A stretch of DNA of 64,000 bases from Valencia hispanica. Its lineage: Eukaryota; Chordata; Actinopteri; Cyprinodontiformes; Valenciidae. The stretch spans positions 56,362,786 to 56,426,785 of the forward strand of contig OY747702.1 in the NCBI GenBank assembly GCA_963556495.2, in the 5' to 3' direction. This document shows, in pieces, positions 1 through 11,720 of this stretch. Every line of letters starts with the position of its first letter. Position 1 is the first letter of the stretch. The notes beneath the pieces are model-generated. The model was not told where the DNA came from. It was given only the letters and a program-made list of their open reading frames with translations, and did no database searches. The translations under genes were made by a program, and so were the position numbers.

Positions 1-505
1 TATGGACGCAAAGTCACTGCCAAGATTTTGACATCTGGGCTGCAGAGACGACACTTCACAGTAACATGTCCTGGATGACACCATCTGTTGTTGACAAGCA
101 CTGCTACTCCACCACCTTTTCTTTTTCTGCTCGTCTTCAGATCTCTGTCTGCTCGTACAGTCAGGAAGCCTGGGAGAGAGACGTTGGAGTTGGGGATATG
201 ATCCAGCAGCCACGTTTCAGTAAAACACATAACACTGCATTCACGGTACTCTGGCTGAGTCCTTGTAAGGGCTTGGAGTTCATCCATCTTGTTTGCCAGT
301 GATCTTACGTTGCCCATTATGATCGATGGAAGAGATGGCTTGAACTTCCTCTTTCTCTGTCTCCTTTTCGCTCCTGCTCTGCATCCACGTCTCCTCCTTA
401 TCAACTCATCAGGGATTTGTGGCTTCAGTTGAGGTATTATTTCAGCTTTTGCGATGTTAATCAGCTGCTCCTGGCTGTAAACCACATTGTTGCCATGGGT
501 ACGCA
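1..505 (-). pseudogene. Non-LTR retrotransposon, N-terminal part with start of APE endonuclease (cut by window edge)
   Basis: Reading from about 505 down to 1, the minus strand is open without a stop for about 165 codons and runs off the window. It has a basic stretch (RRRRGCRAGAKRRQRKRK) and then the start of an apurinic-type endonuclease domain: MGNVRSLANKMDELQ, then CFTETWL (the metal-binding Glu block), RADRD, and KGGGVAVLVNNRW. This order is typical of the 5' part of ORF2 in a widespread fish LINE family. The rest of the endonuclease and the reverse transcriptase would lie before base 1. Seen: the open frame and motifs. Known: the endonuclease nicks target DNA for target-primed reverse transcription. 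The exact clade is not settled here. Confidence 0.75.
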
Positions 506-1026
506 TCATAACAAATTTTCAAAAAGGAAACATTTACAGCAAAAATCCTTCCACCTTCACAGCAACAAAAACTAGAAAGTATACAGGTCAAAAAAATGCA
601 ATCTTCTTTAAGAAAAAAGAGGAACCAATGCACAAAAAACCAAAACTTAATATAAAGCCAACAGAGCCACTCCAATGTGCAGCCACTCAGAGCAGCGCAA
701 TTCTAGAAATGTGCTGCCTGAAGGCTCTAGCAGTAATTCATGACTCTTTCTTTTCCCTTCATAACCTTTTAAGTTCCTATTGAAGCAGATTTTTGTTTTG
801 TATTGCCTCTGGTTCCTGTCCTGCCTTATGAGGTTTAGATGGAGGCAGATGGAAAGTCTGGTCCAATGATGGTAACCCTGAGAGGATGATCCGGAGGGCA
901 AGAAAGCACAAAAAACAAAATAAGAGCATGATGGAGATATCTGAGGAAGCAGTGGGAGAAGTGGGTTATAGGAAGTATTTCCATATCTCACATCTTGTTC
1001 TTCTAATGTAAAAAAAAAAAAAAAAA
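506..1026. other. Flank of the LINE fragment, ending in an A tract
   Basis: No gene is recognised here. On the minus strand this lies upstream of the endonuclease frame and may be its 5' part. An uninterrupted run of A at about 1009-1026 abuts the inverted-repeat element that follows and may be the tail of a retroposed copy. Confidence 0.4.
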
Positions 1027-1225
1027 TTGTATATAGATGGACGGAGCCGCCGTGACATCACCCATAGGTTTCTGAAGAGCTGAATTGAACCCCAATGGGC
1101 GGTTCGCACCACCGCCATCTTGGCCCCATGACGCGTCTCGTCACGCTCTGAAAATACAAAAAAATGGGCAAAGAGAGCTGAGCGTGGGGCTGTGAGGGTG
1201 GGGGCGGATGATTGACAGTCTGAAC
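1027..1225 (+). repeat. Left copy of a dispersed inverted-repeat element (TATATA ... CCGCCATCTTGG family)
   Basis: The stretch starts with TTGTATATAGATGG and contains CCGCCATCTTGGCCCCATGACGC and GCGTGGGGCTGTGAGGGTGGG. The same words recur in reverse complement at 9033-9192, ending TATATACAGTCTATGG. A related sequence forms the TIRs of the element at 13557-14803. The family looks like a non-autonomous DNA transposon that is common in fish. Confidence 0.6.
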
Positions 1226-1424
1226 TGAACATCAATGCAGAAGATGGCCGCAGGCGCGTGAATGTCTGATGTAGGCGCCTGACTATTTCATTAATAACTG
1301 CTGCTAAATTATTGAGACACCGCCAGCTACTTGTCTGAGTGATTGAGCAAACCTTTATCCCTATTATCTGAACATTTGACCACAATCAAAGCAGTATTAA
1401 GGACGCTATTTCAAGTCGTTCGAC

Positions 1425-2195
1425 ATGGTGGAGATCTCGCTCCAATCCATCTGGGATGAGTTGCAGCAAGTGAAAGAGCAAGTAACAACTGAAGTAAAAG
1501 CCCACCTGGACATTCAAATTGGTTCTGTTCAGGCAGGCCTGATGGACATCCAACAGACATTGGGCTCTCTTACTGGACAAATCAATGAGTTGCAGCAACG
1601 AGTGAGCGCAAATGAGGACACGATTGGTAACCTGGAGGAGCGAGTGTTCGCTCTGGAAAAGGACAGTTCTTACCTAAAGGAAAAGATGGAGGACCTTGAG
1701 AACCGGAGTAGGAGATCCAATCTGCGCTTTATTAATATACCGGAGAAGGGAGAAGGGGGAGACATGGTCGCTTTCATCGGAAAGTTGGTTACCACACTCT
1801 TCGGGAAGAAACATTTCCCCACGGCGCCTGTCGTGGAGAGGGCGCATCGCTCACCAACATTCGTCCGCTCGCCTAGATCTGTCGGACCTCCAAGACCTAT
1901 CCTGGTAAAGTTCTTGAACTTCCAGGACAAGGTGAAGATCCTGAGACTGGCCCGGGAGAAGGGGAATCTGAAGATGGGAGAATCTACGGCCCACATCTAT
2001 CCGGACTTCAGTCCTGGTCTTGTGAAAAAACGCAGGTAGTTTGACCCGGTGAAGAAAAAGTTCCGTGCCGCTGATATCAAGTACTCCCTGCAGTATCCCA
2101 GCACGCTGAGGGTAATTGTGGAAGGGAAACCAAGACTTTTTCACTGTCCTAGGGAGGCTGAGAAGTTCTGTCGTGACCTCCCGGAGGGGACGTAA
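1425..2195 (+). pseudogene. L1-type LINE ORF1 (coiled coil plus RNA-binding domain), one premature stop
   Basis: The frame opens with ATG at 1425 and encodes a helical coiled-coil region (about residues 1-90, with heptad-like leucines and many Glu/Lys/Gln), then the hallmark DLENRSRRSNLRFINIPE at the junction to the RRM-like domain of L1-type ORF1 proteins, then a basic C-terminal part. Translation halts at TAG 2037-2039, but the same frame continues for 51 sensible codons (FDPVKKKFRAADIKYSL... to DLPEGT) to TAA at 2193-2195. The element is therefore disabled by one nonsense change. ORF1p normally coats its own RNA as a trimer. No matching ORF2 follows, so the copy is truncated or rearranged downstream. 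Confidence 0.8.
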
Positions 2196-2786
2196 TTAAT
2201 GTTAAACACATGGCGAGCACGTACCAACCGAGGACTGTTGTTCACTATAAAGTCTAAGCTAAGCCGGACTTTTTGTTTTTTCCTCTTTGTCAAGGACACA
2301 AAATACAGTTGGCTGTAGCTCGGCGAGTCCAGCATTTTTGTGTTTGCCGTAAAGTAACGTACGTAATACACCTGCGCTGCAGCGAACTGTCGCAAAGGAG
2401 TTTTGGATGACGTTGTGAGTTACCTGCGTCACACTAGTTTAGTTACTTAAAAACATTTTTTTTCTCTATTACATTTTCAATGGTTTTTCCCCCATTGCTT
2501 TAGTTTTAATTCTAAGAAAGCAGCAATAAAATATTAAATTAAATAAAAAATACTTAGCAAAAGTCAGTGCCTTATGCATCCTATTTATTTTTCTTCTTTC
2601 ATTTATCTTATGCGTTGTGTGAGAGTGAGTGTAATTGTGTGTGCGTGTTTGTGAGTGCGAGCTTGTGTATGTGTTCCCCTATATGTTCATGTTGCTGTGT
2701 GCCTGTCTTTGTTGTGTGTCTGGGGCCCTCATTCTGTGATGATCATACACCCTCTACCTTCAAGCATGTTTCTGAAATAATACCAG
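2196..2786. other. Spacer between ORF1 remnant and next LINE
   Basis: AT-rich sequence with no supported gene. It holds a GT-rich stretch at 2620-2720. It may include the 5' UTR of the LINE that follows. Confidence 0.3.
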
Positions 2787-5700
2787 ATGTATAATTATGA
2801 TAGTGATGGTAGCTCCTCTGAACCCGAGGATGATCTCTATAAAAATGCACAAAACTTAGAAACAATGAATAATTTTTCTGACCATATTGACTATAAATTA
2901 CAAACATCCATGGATTCAATTGATCCAGACAGCAATATCCTTCTAAATATTAAAAATGACTGTTTATTTTATACTGATTGCATATATGACAAAACATTTA
3001 TTCAAGATAAAAACATCTCTCTGATTCATTAAAATAGCAGGAGCTTACAATCCAATTTTGAAGCCATTCAAGACTACCTGAACCAGTTTAAGTCTCAATT
3101 TAATATCATAACTATTTCAGAAAAACATGGTTGAATGATGAAAAAATAAACGAGTTTGATATAAATGGTTACGAAATGTTTTACACAAACCGGAAAAATA
3201 AGAGAGGAGGAGGTGTGGCTCTTTATACAGATAATAACATTCACTGTAGTATTGTGGACAATATGTGTTTAGTGGTGGATGATCTACTTGAATGTGTGAC
3301 TGTTGAATTGGTACTTTCAAAAAATAAAAATGTTATTGTAAGCTGCATTTATAGGACGCCGGGATCCGACCTGACAACATTCAGGGAATGGATAGAAAAT
3401 ATATTTACTAATAACAAAAAAAACTATATTATATGTGGGGATTTTAATATTAACTTGCTAAATCCCCAAAAACACAGAAGTACAGAAGAGTTCACGGACA
3501 CCATGTTTTCCATGGGTTTGTACCCACTCATCACCAGACCCACCAGAATAACATCACATAGTGCCGCACTCATAGATAACATATTCTGTGATATTTTAGA
3601 CAATAACATAACAGGTGGTTTGCTAGTGAATGACGTCAGTGATCACTTACCAGTGTTCATGGTATACGATCTTAACTGTAAATTATCTAAAACTGTTCAA
3701 AGTAAATATTACCGTAGAGTCATAACTGATCAATCAATTACAGCACTGAAAAATGAATTGGCGAGCCAAAACTGGGAACCTATTTATCAATTGTCCGATG
3801 TAAATGCAGCTTTCAACACGTTTCTTGACATATTCCTTGCACTCTATATCAAACACTGTCCCATCAAAAAATGTACAATAAGAAAACACACAAAAACACC
3901 CTGGATAACAAAAGGGCTTGCAAACTCATGTAAAAAGAACAATGTTCTATATGGGCTACTTTTTAGGTACAGAACTAGTGAAACTGAACAAAAGTACAAA
4001 ACAAATTAACTAGCATACTGAGAGCAAGTAGGAGAAAATATTATACTAATTTATTAATTAATAAGAAAAATGACATAAAAGGAATTTGGAAAGTCTTGAA
4101 CACCGTTATTGGTCGTGGTTCCAGCATCTCATGTTATCCGGAGTACTTTGTGGAAAATGACAATCATACGAGACAAAACAATGATCGCGGATAGATTTAA
4201 TCATTTTTTTGTCAATGTTGGATCTGAATTGGCGCAAAAAATTCCATCTACCAACGAACAGATTAAGGGACTAATCGATATAAATCCTAATACAATGTTC
4301 CTCACTCCAATCGATGAGAGGGAAGTTATGAAAGTAATCAGGGACTGTAAGAACAAAACATCTCAAGACATAAATAACATCGACATGAGGACTGTTCGTA
4401 ATGTTGCAGAAGAAATTATAAATCCATTCACTTATATCTGCAACTTATCCTTTCAACTCACATTTTCCATTGCAAATGAAAACTGCCAAATTCATACCAA
4501 TCTTAAAGTCAGGGGACAAACATAATTTCAATAACTATCGGCCTATTTCCCTCCTGCCACAGTTTTCCAAAATTTTAGAAAAATTATATGACAAAAGACT
4601 CCGGAGCTTCATTGGAAAACATCAATTACTATCGGATTGTCAATATGGGTTCAGGGAAACATGATGTACTTCACATGCATTAATTGATTTACTGGAAGAA
4701 ATCACACATGGTATTGAAATAAATAAATTGGTTTTAGGAATTTTTATAGATCTCCAAAAGGCCTTTGACACCATTGACCATCAGATTTTAATAAAAAAGA
4801 TGGAGGACTATGGCATTAGGGGAATAGCAAAAAAATGGTTGGAGAGCTATCTGTGCGAGAGGAGACAGATTGTTGAGATTGACCAACATAAATCAGGATT
4901 TCTGGACATAACGTGTGGAGTACCGCAGGGGTCAATACTGGGACCCACACTATTCCTAATGTATATTAACGAAATATGTAAATTATCAACAAAACTGAAA
5001 TTCATCCTATTTGCTGATGATACCAATATTATCTGTGCCGAAGGCAATCTGGAGCAACTTTTGGCCTTGGTAACTGTGGAATTGGATAAGTTAAAAAGCT
5101 GGTTTAATACTAACAAACTGTCACTGAACCTGAAAAAGACAAAAATTATGCTGTTTAGTAATCGTAAATGTAATATACCTGTTAAAATTGTTATTGATGA
5201 CACACTAATAGAAAAGGTTCTACAAAATACATTCTTGGGCGTTATAATAGATGAAAAGATCACTTGGAAATCCCACATAAGTAACCTGAGGACAAAAGTT
5301 GCTAAATGTGTTGGAATGATGAAAAGATCATGTAATTTACTGAACACCAAAGCTCGAGTTCTACTGTATCATTCATTCATTATGTCATATTTATATTATT
5401 GTGTTGAAGTTTGGGGAAACTGTTACAAAACCCACTTACAGCCCTTGATCACTCTGCAGAAAAAGGCCCTTAGGATTGTCTCTGGTGTTCACTATAGAAC
5501 TCATTCCAATCCATTGTTTGTGGAGCTGGAAGAACTTAAACTGCAGGACGTGATCAACTTTAAAACAGCTCAAATTATGTTCAGGGCATCTCAAAGCTCT
5601 CTGCCTCCTAATGTTCAAAACTTATTCCGTGATAGAGATGCTCATCATAGATACATACTAAGAGGAAACAAAAATAAATATCTGCCCAAATTTAGAACCA

Positions 5701-5846
5701 CTCTAAAATCAATGTGTATCTCAGTGCGGGGAGTGAAGCTTTGGAATGATTTGGCAGATGAATTAAAAACCTGTCTAAGCATAATTCATTTAAAACATTT
5801 GTTCAAAAAATATGCATTAAAGAAATATGTAGAGGACAGAGAGTGA
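2787..5846 (+). pseudogene. LINE ORF2 (APE endonuclease plus reverse transcriptase), L2/Rex/CR1-like, decayed
   Basis: A single ancestral ORF is broken by stops and frameshifts. The first part (2787-3032) ends at TAA just where the endonuclease block begins (NSRSLQSNFEAIQ follows in frame). 3131-4009 carries the rest of the endonuclease: RGGGVALYTDNN, IYRTPGS, ICGDFNIN and the terminal VSDHLPVF. After shifted pieces at 4109-4664, 4728-5846 is an intact RT core: FIDLQKAFDTIDH (block A), [13 protein letters not shown] (block B), FADDTNI (block C catalytic Asp pair) and the thumb. The RT end is the best-kept part. The clade is inferred from block order and spacing only. Confidence 0.85.
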
Positions 5847-6206
5847 TGCCCTCAGCATGAAGCCAGTGGGGAGAGGGTGTTGGGTCAGAGAGATTGGGCC
5901 AGTGTCTCTTGTGTGTGTTGTGTGTGCGTTTGTTGTCTTGTCGGTCTCGTCTGTCTTATACCATATGTATAGTGACCAATTGTTCTACTGTATGTACTGT
6001 ACAAAAATACTGCTGTTCTTGAATTATTCTGTCTGTATATAGTTCTTGTATTGTACCTTGTGTTGAATGTGAGGGGGTTTGGAATTATATTAGCGTTTGC
6101 TTCGTCCACCTCCTTTTCAAACCATGTACTTGTATATCTTGTCGGTTATGTTGATTCGTGAGAAAATTATTGTGCAGGTTTGAAATAAACATATCTATCT
6201 ATCTAA
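5847..6206 (+). mobile_element. 3' UTR and ATCT-repeat tail of the LINE
   Basis: The non-coding tail follows the ORF2 stop directly. It holds a GT-rich stretch and ends in AATAAACATATCTATCTATCTAATG, a short tetranucleotide tail in place of poly(A). The next LINE copy begins within about 15 bases, so one LINE is joined to the other at or near the tail. Confidence 0.6.
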
Positions 6207-6218
6207 TGTAGCAACAAC

Positions 6219-7824
6219 ATGGTTTTAGACAAATCTGAGTGTGTGTCTCTACCAGAGGAAACGCTGGACAGTTTTGTCCTGGTAGAAGCTGGGACTCTTG
6301 ATATAGTTTTCTCCTCAGTGAGGCCCAGCACATGTGTTTTGGACCCGATTCCCACTTCCTTTTTTAAGCAATTTTATGAATCTTTTAGAGATGAGATTTT
6401 AACCATGATGAATTGCTCCCTTCAGACGGGGGTCTTTCCTGCCGCCTTTAAAGCGGCGGTAGTGAGGCCTCTGTTGAAGAAGAGCAATTTAGATTTTAAT
6501 GATTTTAACAATTTTAGACCGGTATCTAACTTACCATTTTTAAGCAAAATTTTAGAATTTTTTTTTTAATTCAACTTAATGATTTTATTAACGCTCATAA
6601 TGTCCTGGAGAAATTTCAGTCTGGTTTTAGGGTGAACCACAGCACAGAGACGGCTCTTTTGACGATTTTAAATGATTTTAGATTAAACTATGATGCACAG
6701 AGGGTGACAGTGTTGGTTCTACTGGATCTAAGCGCTGCCTTTGATACAGTAGACCACACTATTCTTTTAACCCATTTAAAACAGATTGGCCTCTCTGGTG
6801 CTGTTCATAAATGGTTTACATTCTATCTCACGGACAGAAATTTATGGTAAGTTTAGATACCTGCTCCTCTAAGGTCCACAAGATCACATGTGGTGTGCCC
6901 CAGGGTTCGATTTTAGGCCCAGTGCTTTTTAACTTTTATATGCTCCCCCTTGGCAGCGTCATCAGAAGACATGGAGTTAACTCTCACAGTTATGCTGATG
7001 ATACACAGTTATACATCTCCATGTCTCCCGATGACACACGGCCAATGGATGCACTTTTTAACTGCATTTTAGACATCAAAGCCTGGATGGCAGAAAACTT
7101 TCTCCAGCTCAACCAGGACAAAACTAAAGTTTTAGTCATCGGTCCTGAGGCTCAGAGAGAGAAACTTTTACCAAAACTACAATCACTGTCTTTTAATCCT
7201 TCTTTACAAGTGAAGAACCTGGGCGTGATTTTTGACTCTGAGCTGACTTTTATTCCTCACATAAAAAATATTACTAAAATAGGTTTTTATCAGCTAAAGA
7301 ACATCGCCAGAGTCCGCCCCATTCTCTCTCTGGCCAATACGGAGACGCTGATACATGCTTTTATCACCAGTAGAATTGATTACTGTAATGCCGTGCTTTC
7401 TGGTCTTTCTAAAAAGAGTATCTCAGGTTTACAACTACTACAAAATTCAGCAGCACGTGTCCTGATGAAGACCAGGAGGCGGGAGCACATTACACCTGTC
7501 TTAAAATCACTGCATTGGCTCCCCGTACGTTTTAGGATCGATTTTAAGGTTCTTTTAATGGTTTTTAGGTGTCTTAATGGTCTTGGGCCTTCTTATCTCT
7601 CTGAACTGCTTTTACCATATAAACCATCGCGGTCTCTGTGCTCCTCTGGCAGCCGTCTCCTTGTCACCCCAAAAGTCAGGACACACACGCATGGCGAGGC
7701 GTCTTTCTAGTTTTATGGCCCTGACCTCTGGAATAGGCTGCCAGAGGACCTCAGGGCTGCAGAGAACGTTCATGTTTTTAAGAGCAAGCTCAAGACTCAC
7801 CTTTTTAGCCTAGCTTTTAACTGA
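6219..7824 (+). pseudogene. L2-type LINE reverse transcriptase, 5'-truncated and frameshifted
   Basis: Three overlapping frames belong to one RT. 6219-6569 holds the fingers region (DPIPTSFFKQF, AAVVRPLLKKSNLDF, NFRPVSNLPF). 6632-6850 holds NHSTETALL and [14 protein letters not shown] (block A). 6811-7710 holds [22 protein letters not shown] (block B), [10 protein letters not shown] (catalytic YADD) and the thumb with ALHWLP-like residues. The frame breaks after SKILEFF and again before GQKF. The TAG at 7708-7710 interrupts a frame that otherwise runs on through FYGPDLWNRLPEDLRAAE to TGA at 7822-7824. No endonuclease is present, as expected for a 5'-truncated insertion. Confidence 0.88.
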
Positions 7825-8358
7825 TTATTTATTATTGTTTGTTTAATTGCTCTGCATGTTTTATATGATTATATTTTTATCATTGTTTTACTTTTTAATC
7901 TTAGCACATTAATTTACTGTTTATTTTTATACTTTAATTTATCTTAATCCCCGTTCCAGTGTTTCCTCTGTGGGAGCCCTCTGCCCCGGGAGCGGTGGTC
8001 GGCTGTAGCTCCCTGGGTGCTCTCCAGGTGGAGCTTGGGTGGAGGTGGGGGTCTTGGCCTTGCCTCCACTGGGCGCCCGGTGTCGGTGCCTCGGTTGCTG
8101 CTGTTGATCTACTGCTGCCGGTGCAGATGGCTCCTCTGACGGCGTTTCCTTGCATGGTTCATCTACACTCGGCCCAATGTCCTTTTTTACTTTTTCTTTT
8201 AACTGTGTGTGTGCATGGGAGATGGGTTGGGGGGAGGGGGGTATAACTGTGACCATGCTTTTAAATCTGTGGGGGAGGGAAGGCAAGGTGGTTTTATGTG
8301 GGGTCATTTTAATCTGTAAAGCGCTTTATAAATAAAGTTTGATTTGATTTTGATTTGA
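7825..8358 (+). mobile_element. 3' UTR and tail of the L2-type LINE
   Basis: The non-coding end of the preceding copy finishes with AAGCGCTTTATAAATAAAG and the tandem tail TTTGATTTGATTTTGATTTGA. The motif CTTTATAAATAAA with a short tandem tail is typical of fish L2-like 3' ends and recurs at 45390-45440 and 60381-60415. Confidence 0.7.
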
Positions 8359-8361
8359 ACA

Positions 8362-9018
8362 AGCTAACTGAGCTAACCCAGATATAACCGAAGCTAACAG
8401 AGGTTAGCGGGCGCTTTTAGCCAGAAAATCACGGTTGAGCGACTCTGCTACCCCTCTGCCTTCTAGGCAGATTCAATAATTTTGTCCCCAAAAAATCATG
8501 AATCCTTGTTGGTCCATAACTTTTACTAAAACTGTGTGAATTTTAAATAAACCCGGTTTTACTAATCAATATGTAGAGAAAAAATTTGCCGCTAGCCACC
8601 AGCACTAGCGTGGACAGCTTGCCATATTTAACCTATTTTTGAACCAGGCTGTAAACATGTTTATTTCTGCTGTGAAGTCAGCATTTTTAACATTGGAGTC
8701 AATGGGCACTTTCTGCAGCCAGCCCCTAGAGGATGAGGGGGGAACTGCAATTTTTGTCACTTCTGCATTGGCTTCAGATTTGGCTTGCGTCCGCAATGTC
8801 TATTCATGTTCAGATGTTAATCCTGCACTTATTGGACAAAGATGGCTTGCTGTGGTATTAATTGCACTAACAGACCGTCCAAGAAGTCTGTTCTCCATTT
8901 TTTCATTATTTTATTTGACAAAATTATTGAATCTGCCTAGAAGGCAGAGGGGTAGCAGAGTCGCTCAACCGGGACTTGAGCTTAGGTTAGCTCCTGGTTA
9001 GCTCAGTTAGCTCATAGC
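8362..9018. repeat. Hairpin repeat with about 110-base inverted arms
   Basis: The left arm (about 8362-8487: GCTAACTGAGCTAACC, then GGTTGAGCGACTCTGCTACC and CTAGGCAGATTCAATAATT) is repeated in reverse complement at about 8918-9018. The loop is about 430 bases and includes GCCAGCCCCTAGAGGATGAGG, a sequence I associate with the same dispersed fish family as 1027-1225 and 9033-9192. Confidence 0.75.
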
Positions 9019-9032
9019 TACATCCACTCAGA

Positions 9033-9192
9033 GTTTGAAGGGTGTCAATTATCCGCCCCCACCCTCACAGCCCCACGCTCAGCTCCACATCTTTTTCCAT
9101 TGTTTGTGTTTTCCGGGCATGACGAGATGCGTGATGGGGCCAAGATGGCGGTGGTGGGAACCACTCCGCCATCTTATATATACAGTCTATGG
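9033..9192 (-). repeat. Right, inverted copy of the TATATA ... CCGCCATCTTGG element end
   Basis: This is the reverse complement of much of 1060-1225. Shared words include CCCCCACCCTCACAGCCCCACGCTCAGCT and GGGGCCAAGATGGCGGTGGTG, and it ends TATATATACAGTCTATGG. With 1027-1225 it brackets 8 kb of LINE debris in inverted orientation. Confidence 0.65.
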
Positions 9193-9740
9193 TTTATACT
9201 TATGTTTCCTTCTGTTCTTCTCCCCTCCCTGTTACATTCGTTAGTGCTTTTATTTTTAGTTTCCCTTAGGTTCCTTAATTCTTATTTATTTAGGTTTTTT
9301 CATTCTTAGTTAACCCTCTGTGTTAGTTCTATCTTATGCGTTTAAGGTTATTTTCTGTCTAGTCTTCTCTTCTGTTTCAAGTTTATATCTGTTCTTCTTC
9401 TCTGTTGTCCTTCTTGCCATTCTGCTTCCCGGCCCAGCTATAAGCCATTTCCAATCTTTTCTTCTGCTCTCCCCCCCTATTATCACCTGCATCCGTTTGT
9501 CACTAATTGGTTAGCAGGCTTTCGGTGTCACTTCTCATTCCTTCTCAGTGTATTTAAGCTTCCTGGTTTTCTTTGTTCTCCGCTGGTTCCTCATCGGTAC
9601 TTCCCGTCTCCAATCCCTGCATTTATCTTCATGTCCTTCAGTTTACATGGTAAATTTCTTTGTTTAGTCATTTATTAAACACGCTTTCATTTTCACGACT
9701 TGCTGCAATTGGGTCCTCCTTCACAAACATGACGATTTCT
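9193..9740 (+). mobile_element. LTR-like unit, copy 1
   Basis: A pyrimidine-rich leader is followed by CACTAATTGG, a TATA-like GTGTATTTAAGC (about 9550), then ATTAAAC (about 9674) and TGGGTCCTCCTTCAC. The same order of marks occurs at 34130-34665. A promoter-like box followed by a polyadenylation-like signal over a few hundred bases suggests an LTR of a Ty3/gypsy-like retrotransposon. No coding part or primer-binding site was identified. Confidence 0.4.
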
Positions 9741-10830
9741 GGTTAAATATTAGGAAGAGTGACCCCCTCTTACTATGATTACTGTCGGCTTTTCTCACAA
9801 TGTGCTCTGCAACTCACTTCCTGCTCAGAGAGGCGGGGGCGCCGAACTCCAAAACCCCAGCGGAATCTGTTTCAAAATAAGACCCAGAGCTGAGAGACAG
9901 AGAGTAACAAAAAAACACACACAATCAGATCTGTTTTGGAAGAGACGCACCTGCAGATGGGAGTCAGACAAGATCCGACTGACTGACTCGTTCTCTTACA
10001 AGGCTGTACCATTTTTTATTCAAAAAGAACAAAGAACATATCACGTGACTCCTCTCTCCTCCTTCTACATCTTGACAGGTCATTTATTTTCTCCAGGTCT
10101 CTTGACCTTACTATGAACTGGGTGATAACATGACTTAGAGTTATAGCTGATCCTCCCTGCTTTCAATTCATATCTTTACTCAAGAGTTTGTTTACTTAAA
10201 ACCTTCAACCCTATAAAATACTGGTAACAGAGTCATGTTTTACTACCCTGAATAATATAAACAGGCCTGTTACTTCTAAAGCTTAAAAAAGATATAATTA
10301 AAACATATGTACTGCATAATAAAAATAGCCTCAGAAAAGTAGAATACAACATTACGCACCAAAAATATACTTGGAAAAAATGTGAGACCATGATTTATTT
10401 CAGATCTACAGTGATTTACATTTGTTTTAAAATATTTTGTATTTAGTTTATTGGGGAGCAGGAAAAAACTGTTATAATAAACTAGTTTTTGTAATTTAGA
10501 GTATATATATAGTGGCCTGTAACTACTTCTAACACCTCTGGTCTAAGGTTAACACTAAATACAGGAAACAAAACGGATGCTGATTTACATTCTACACCTG
10601 GTGACATCTGGTGGATGAATAATGTTTAGTTGCTTTATATCCATGGTCTGCATGGAGGGGAAATACAAAGGAACCAAACAGAAAGGAATCTGAACGGGCC
10701 TCTAACTTAGTATTCAGCGTTGTTGTCATCATGCATGCTTGGTGGAAGATGTTTATGGTTGCCTCAAATCGATCTAAAGCAGATCTGCTGCTCTTTAAAT
10801 AATCCAAACAAATAACTTTTAAATGATCTT
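9741..10830. other. Intergenic sequence, no gene seen
   Basis: No frame here resembles a known protein. The sequence is AT-rich after 10100. A stretch around 9780-10060 contains TTTTTTATTC, which on the minus strand reads as a polyadenylation-like signal, but nothing else supports a transcript. Confidence 0.3.
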
Positions 10831-11720
10831 ATTAGTAGAAGGGTCACTCTACGAAAACGTGCCATTTTGTATTATAAATATCTTATTTTCAAAGTACTAT
10901 TTTTATAATCTTGAATAATCTACAAAAAATACTGTGCCATCTCAGGCCATCTTATTTATTTATTTATTTAAAAAAGAATAAACAGATTTATGTGTGCTAT
11001 GTCAACCCTGTTACAAACAAAAAAAGTAATATTTAGATCAAATGTGATATATCATGAAATATAAGCCCCCTTTTTTTACATTAAGGGTGTTTGCAAATGG
11101 AAAATGTTAAGCAGCATACTTGTTCCCCATGGGTGATTATACTGATTCAAAAAATCAGTGTACTTGATTGAAAATCAGCAAAAACATGCATTTTAAGCAG
11201 ATGATATTAGTGCTCTTGTAATATTCATGTATATAATATAAATAACTATGTATTACAGAAATAATTCTAGTGTTGAACATACATAAAGGATTCAATGAGA
11301 GGGTTGACAGTAACAGGTTTGACAGTAACAGGGTTGACAAAATATGTTATTGGCAGCCATTACTAGCCATGTGGTGGACACCATGACACCACAAGGTGTG
11401 CATTCAAGAGAGGTTAAAATGCTGTTAAATATTTACATTTGAATTTTAAATGGAATTACTTTTTAATGCATGATTTTATGGTAAAGTGGTTGACTAAATT
11501 GCCTTGTCCCCTTCTGTCAGACAGAGTAAAACTGCAAGAAAAGTGATGAAAAGAAAACAACACTTACTTGTCTTTTCACCATCAGATTACTGAAAGGCAG
11601 ATGATATCACTTCCTGGAAATGATGTAACTTTTGGGAAAGTTAATTTTCTCCAAGGGAGGTTTTATCCAAAAGTAACAGGGTTGGCGACAACATGGGGAC
11701 CAATGTAAAATTTTGATTTT
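10831..11720. repeat. AT-rich region with repeated GTAACAGGGTTGAC motif on both strands
   Basis: GTCAACCCTGTTAC at about 10998 is the reverse complement of CAGTAACAGGGTTGACA at about 11322. Near copies lie at about 11300 (GGGTTGACAGTAACAGG) and 11673 (AAAGTAACAGGGTTGG). The arrangement suggests the remains of an inverted-repeat element, but clear ends were not found. Confidence 0.4.

Noticed and set aside
966..1385. 139-codon minus-strand frame
   Set aside because: It runs through the dispersed inverted-repeat element and an A tract; it looks like chance.
7934..8307. Proline-rich minus-strand and tryptophan-rich plus-strand frames
   Set aside because: They lie in the 3' UTR of the L2-type LINE and have no independent support.
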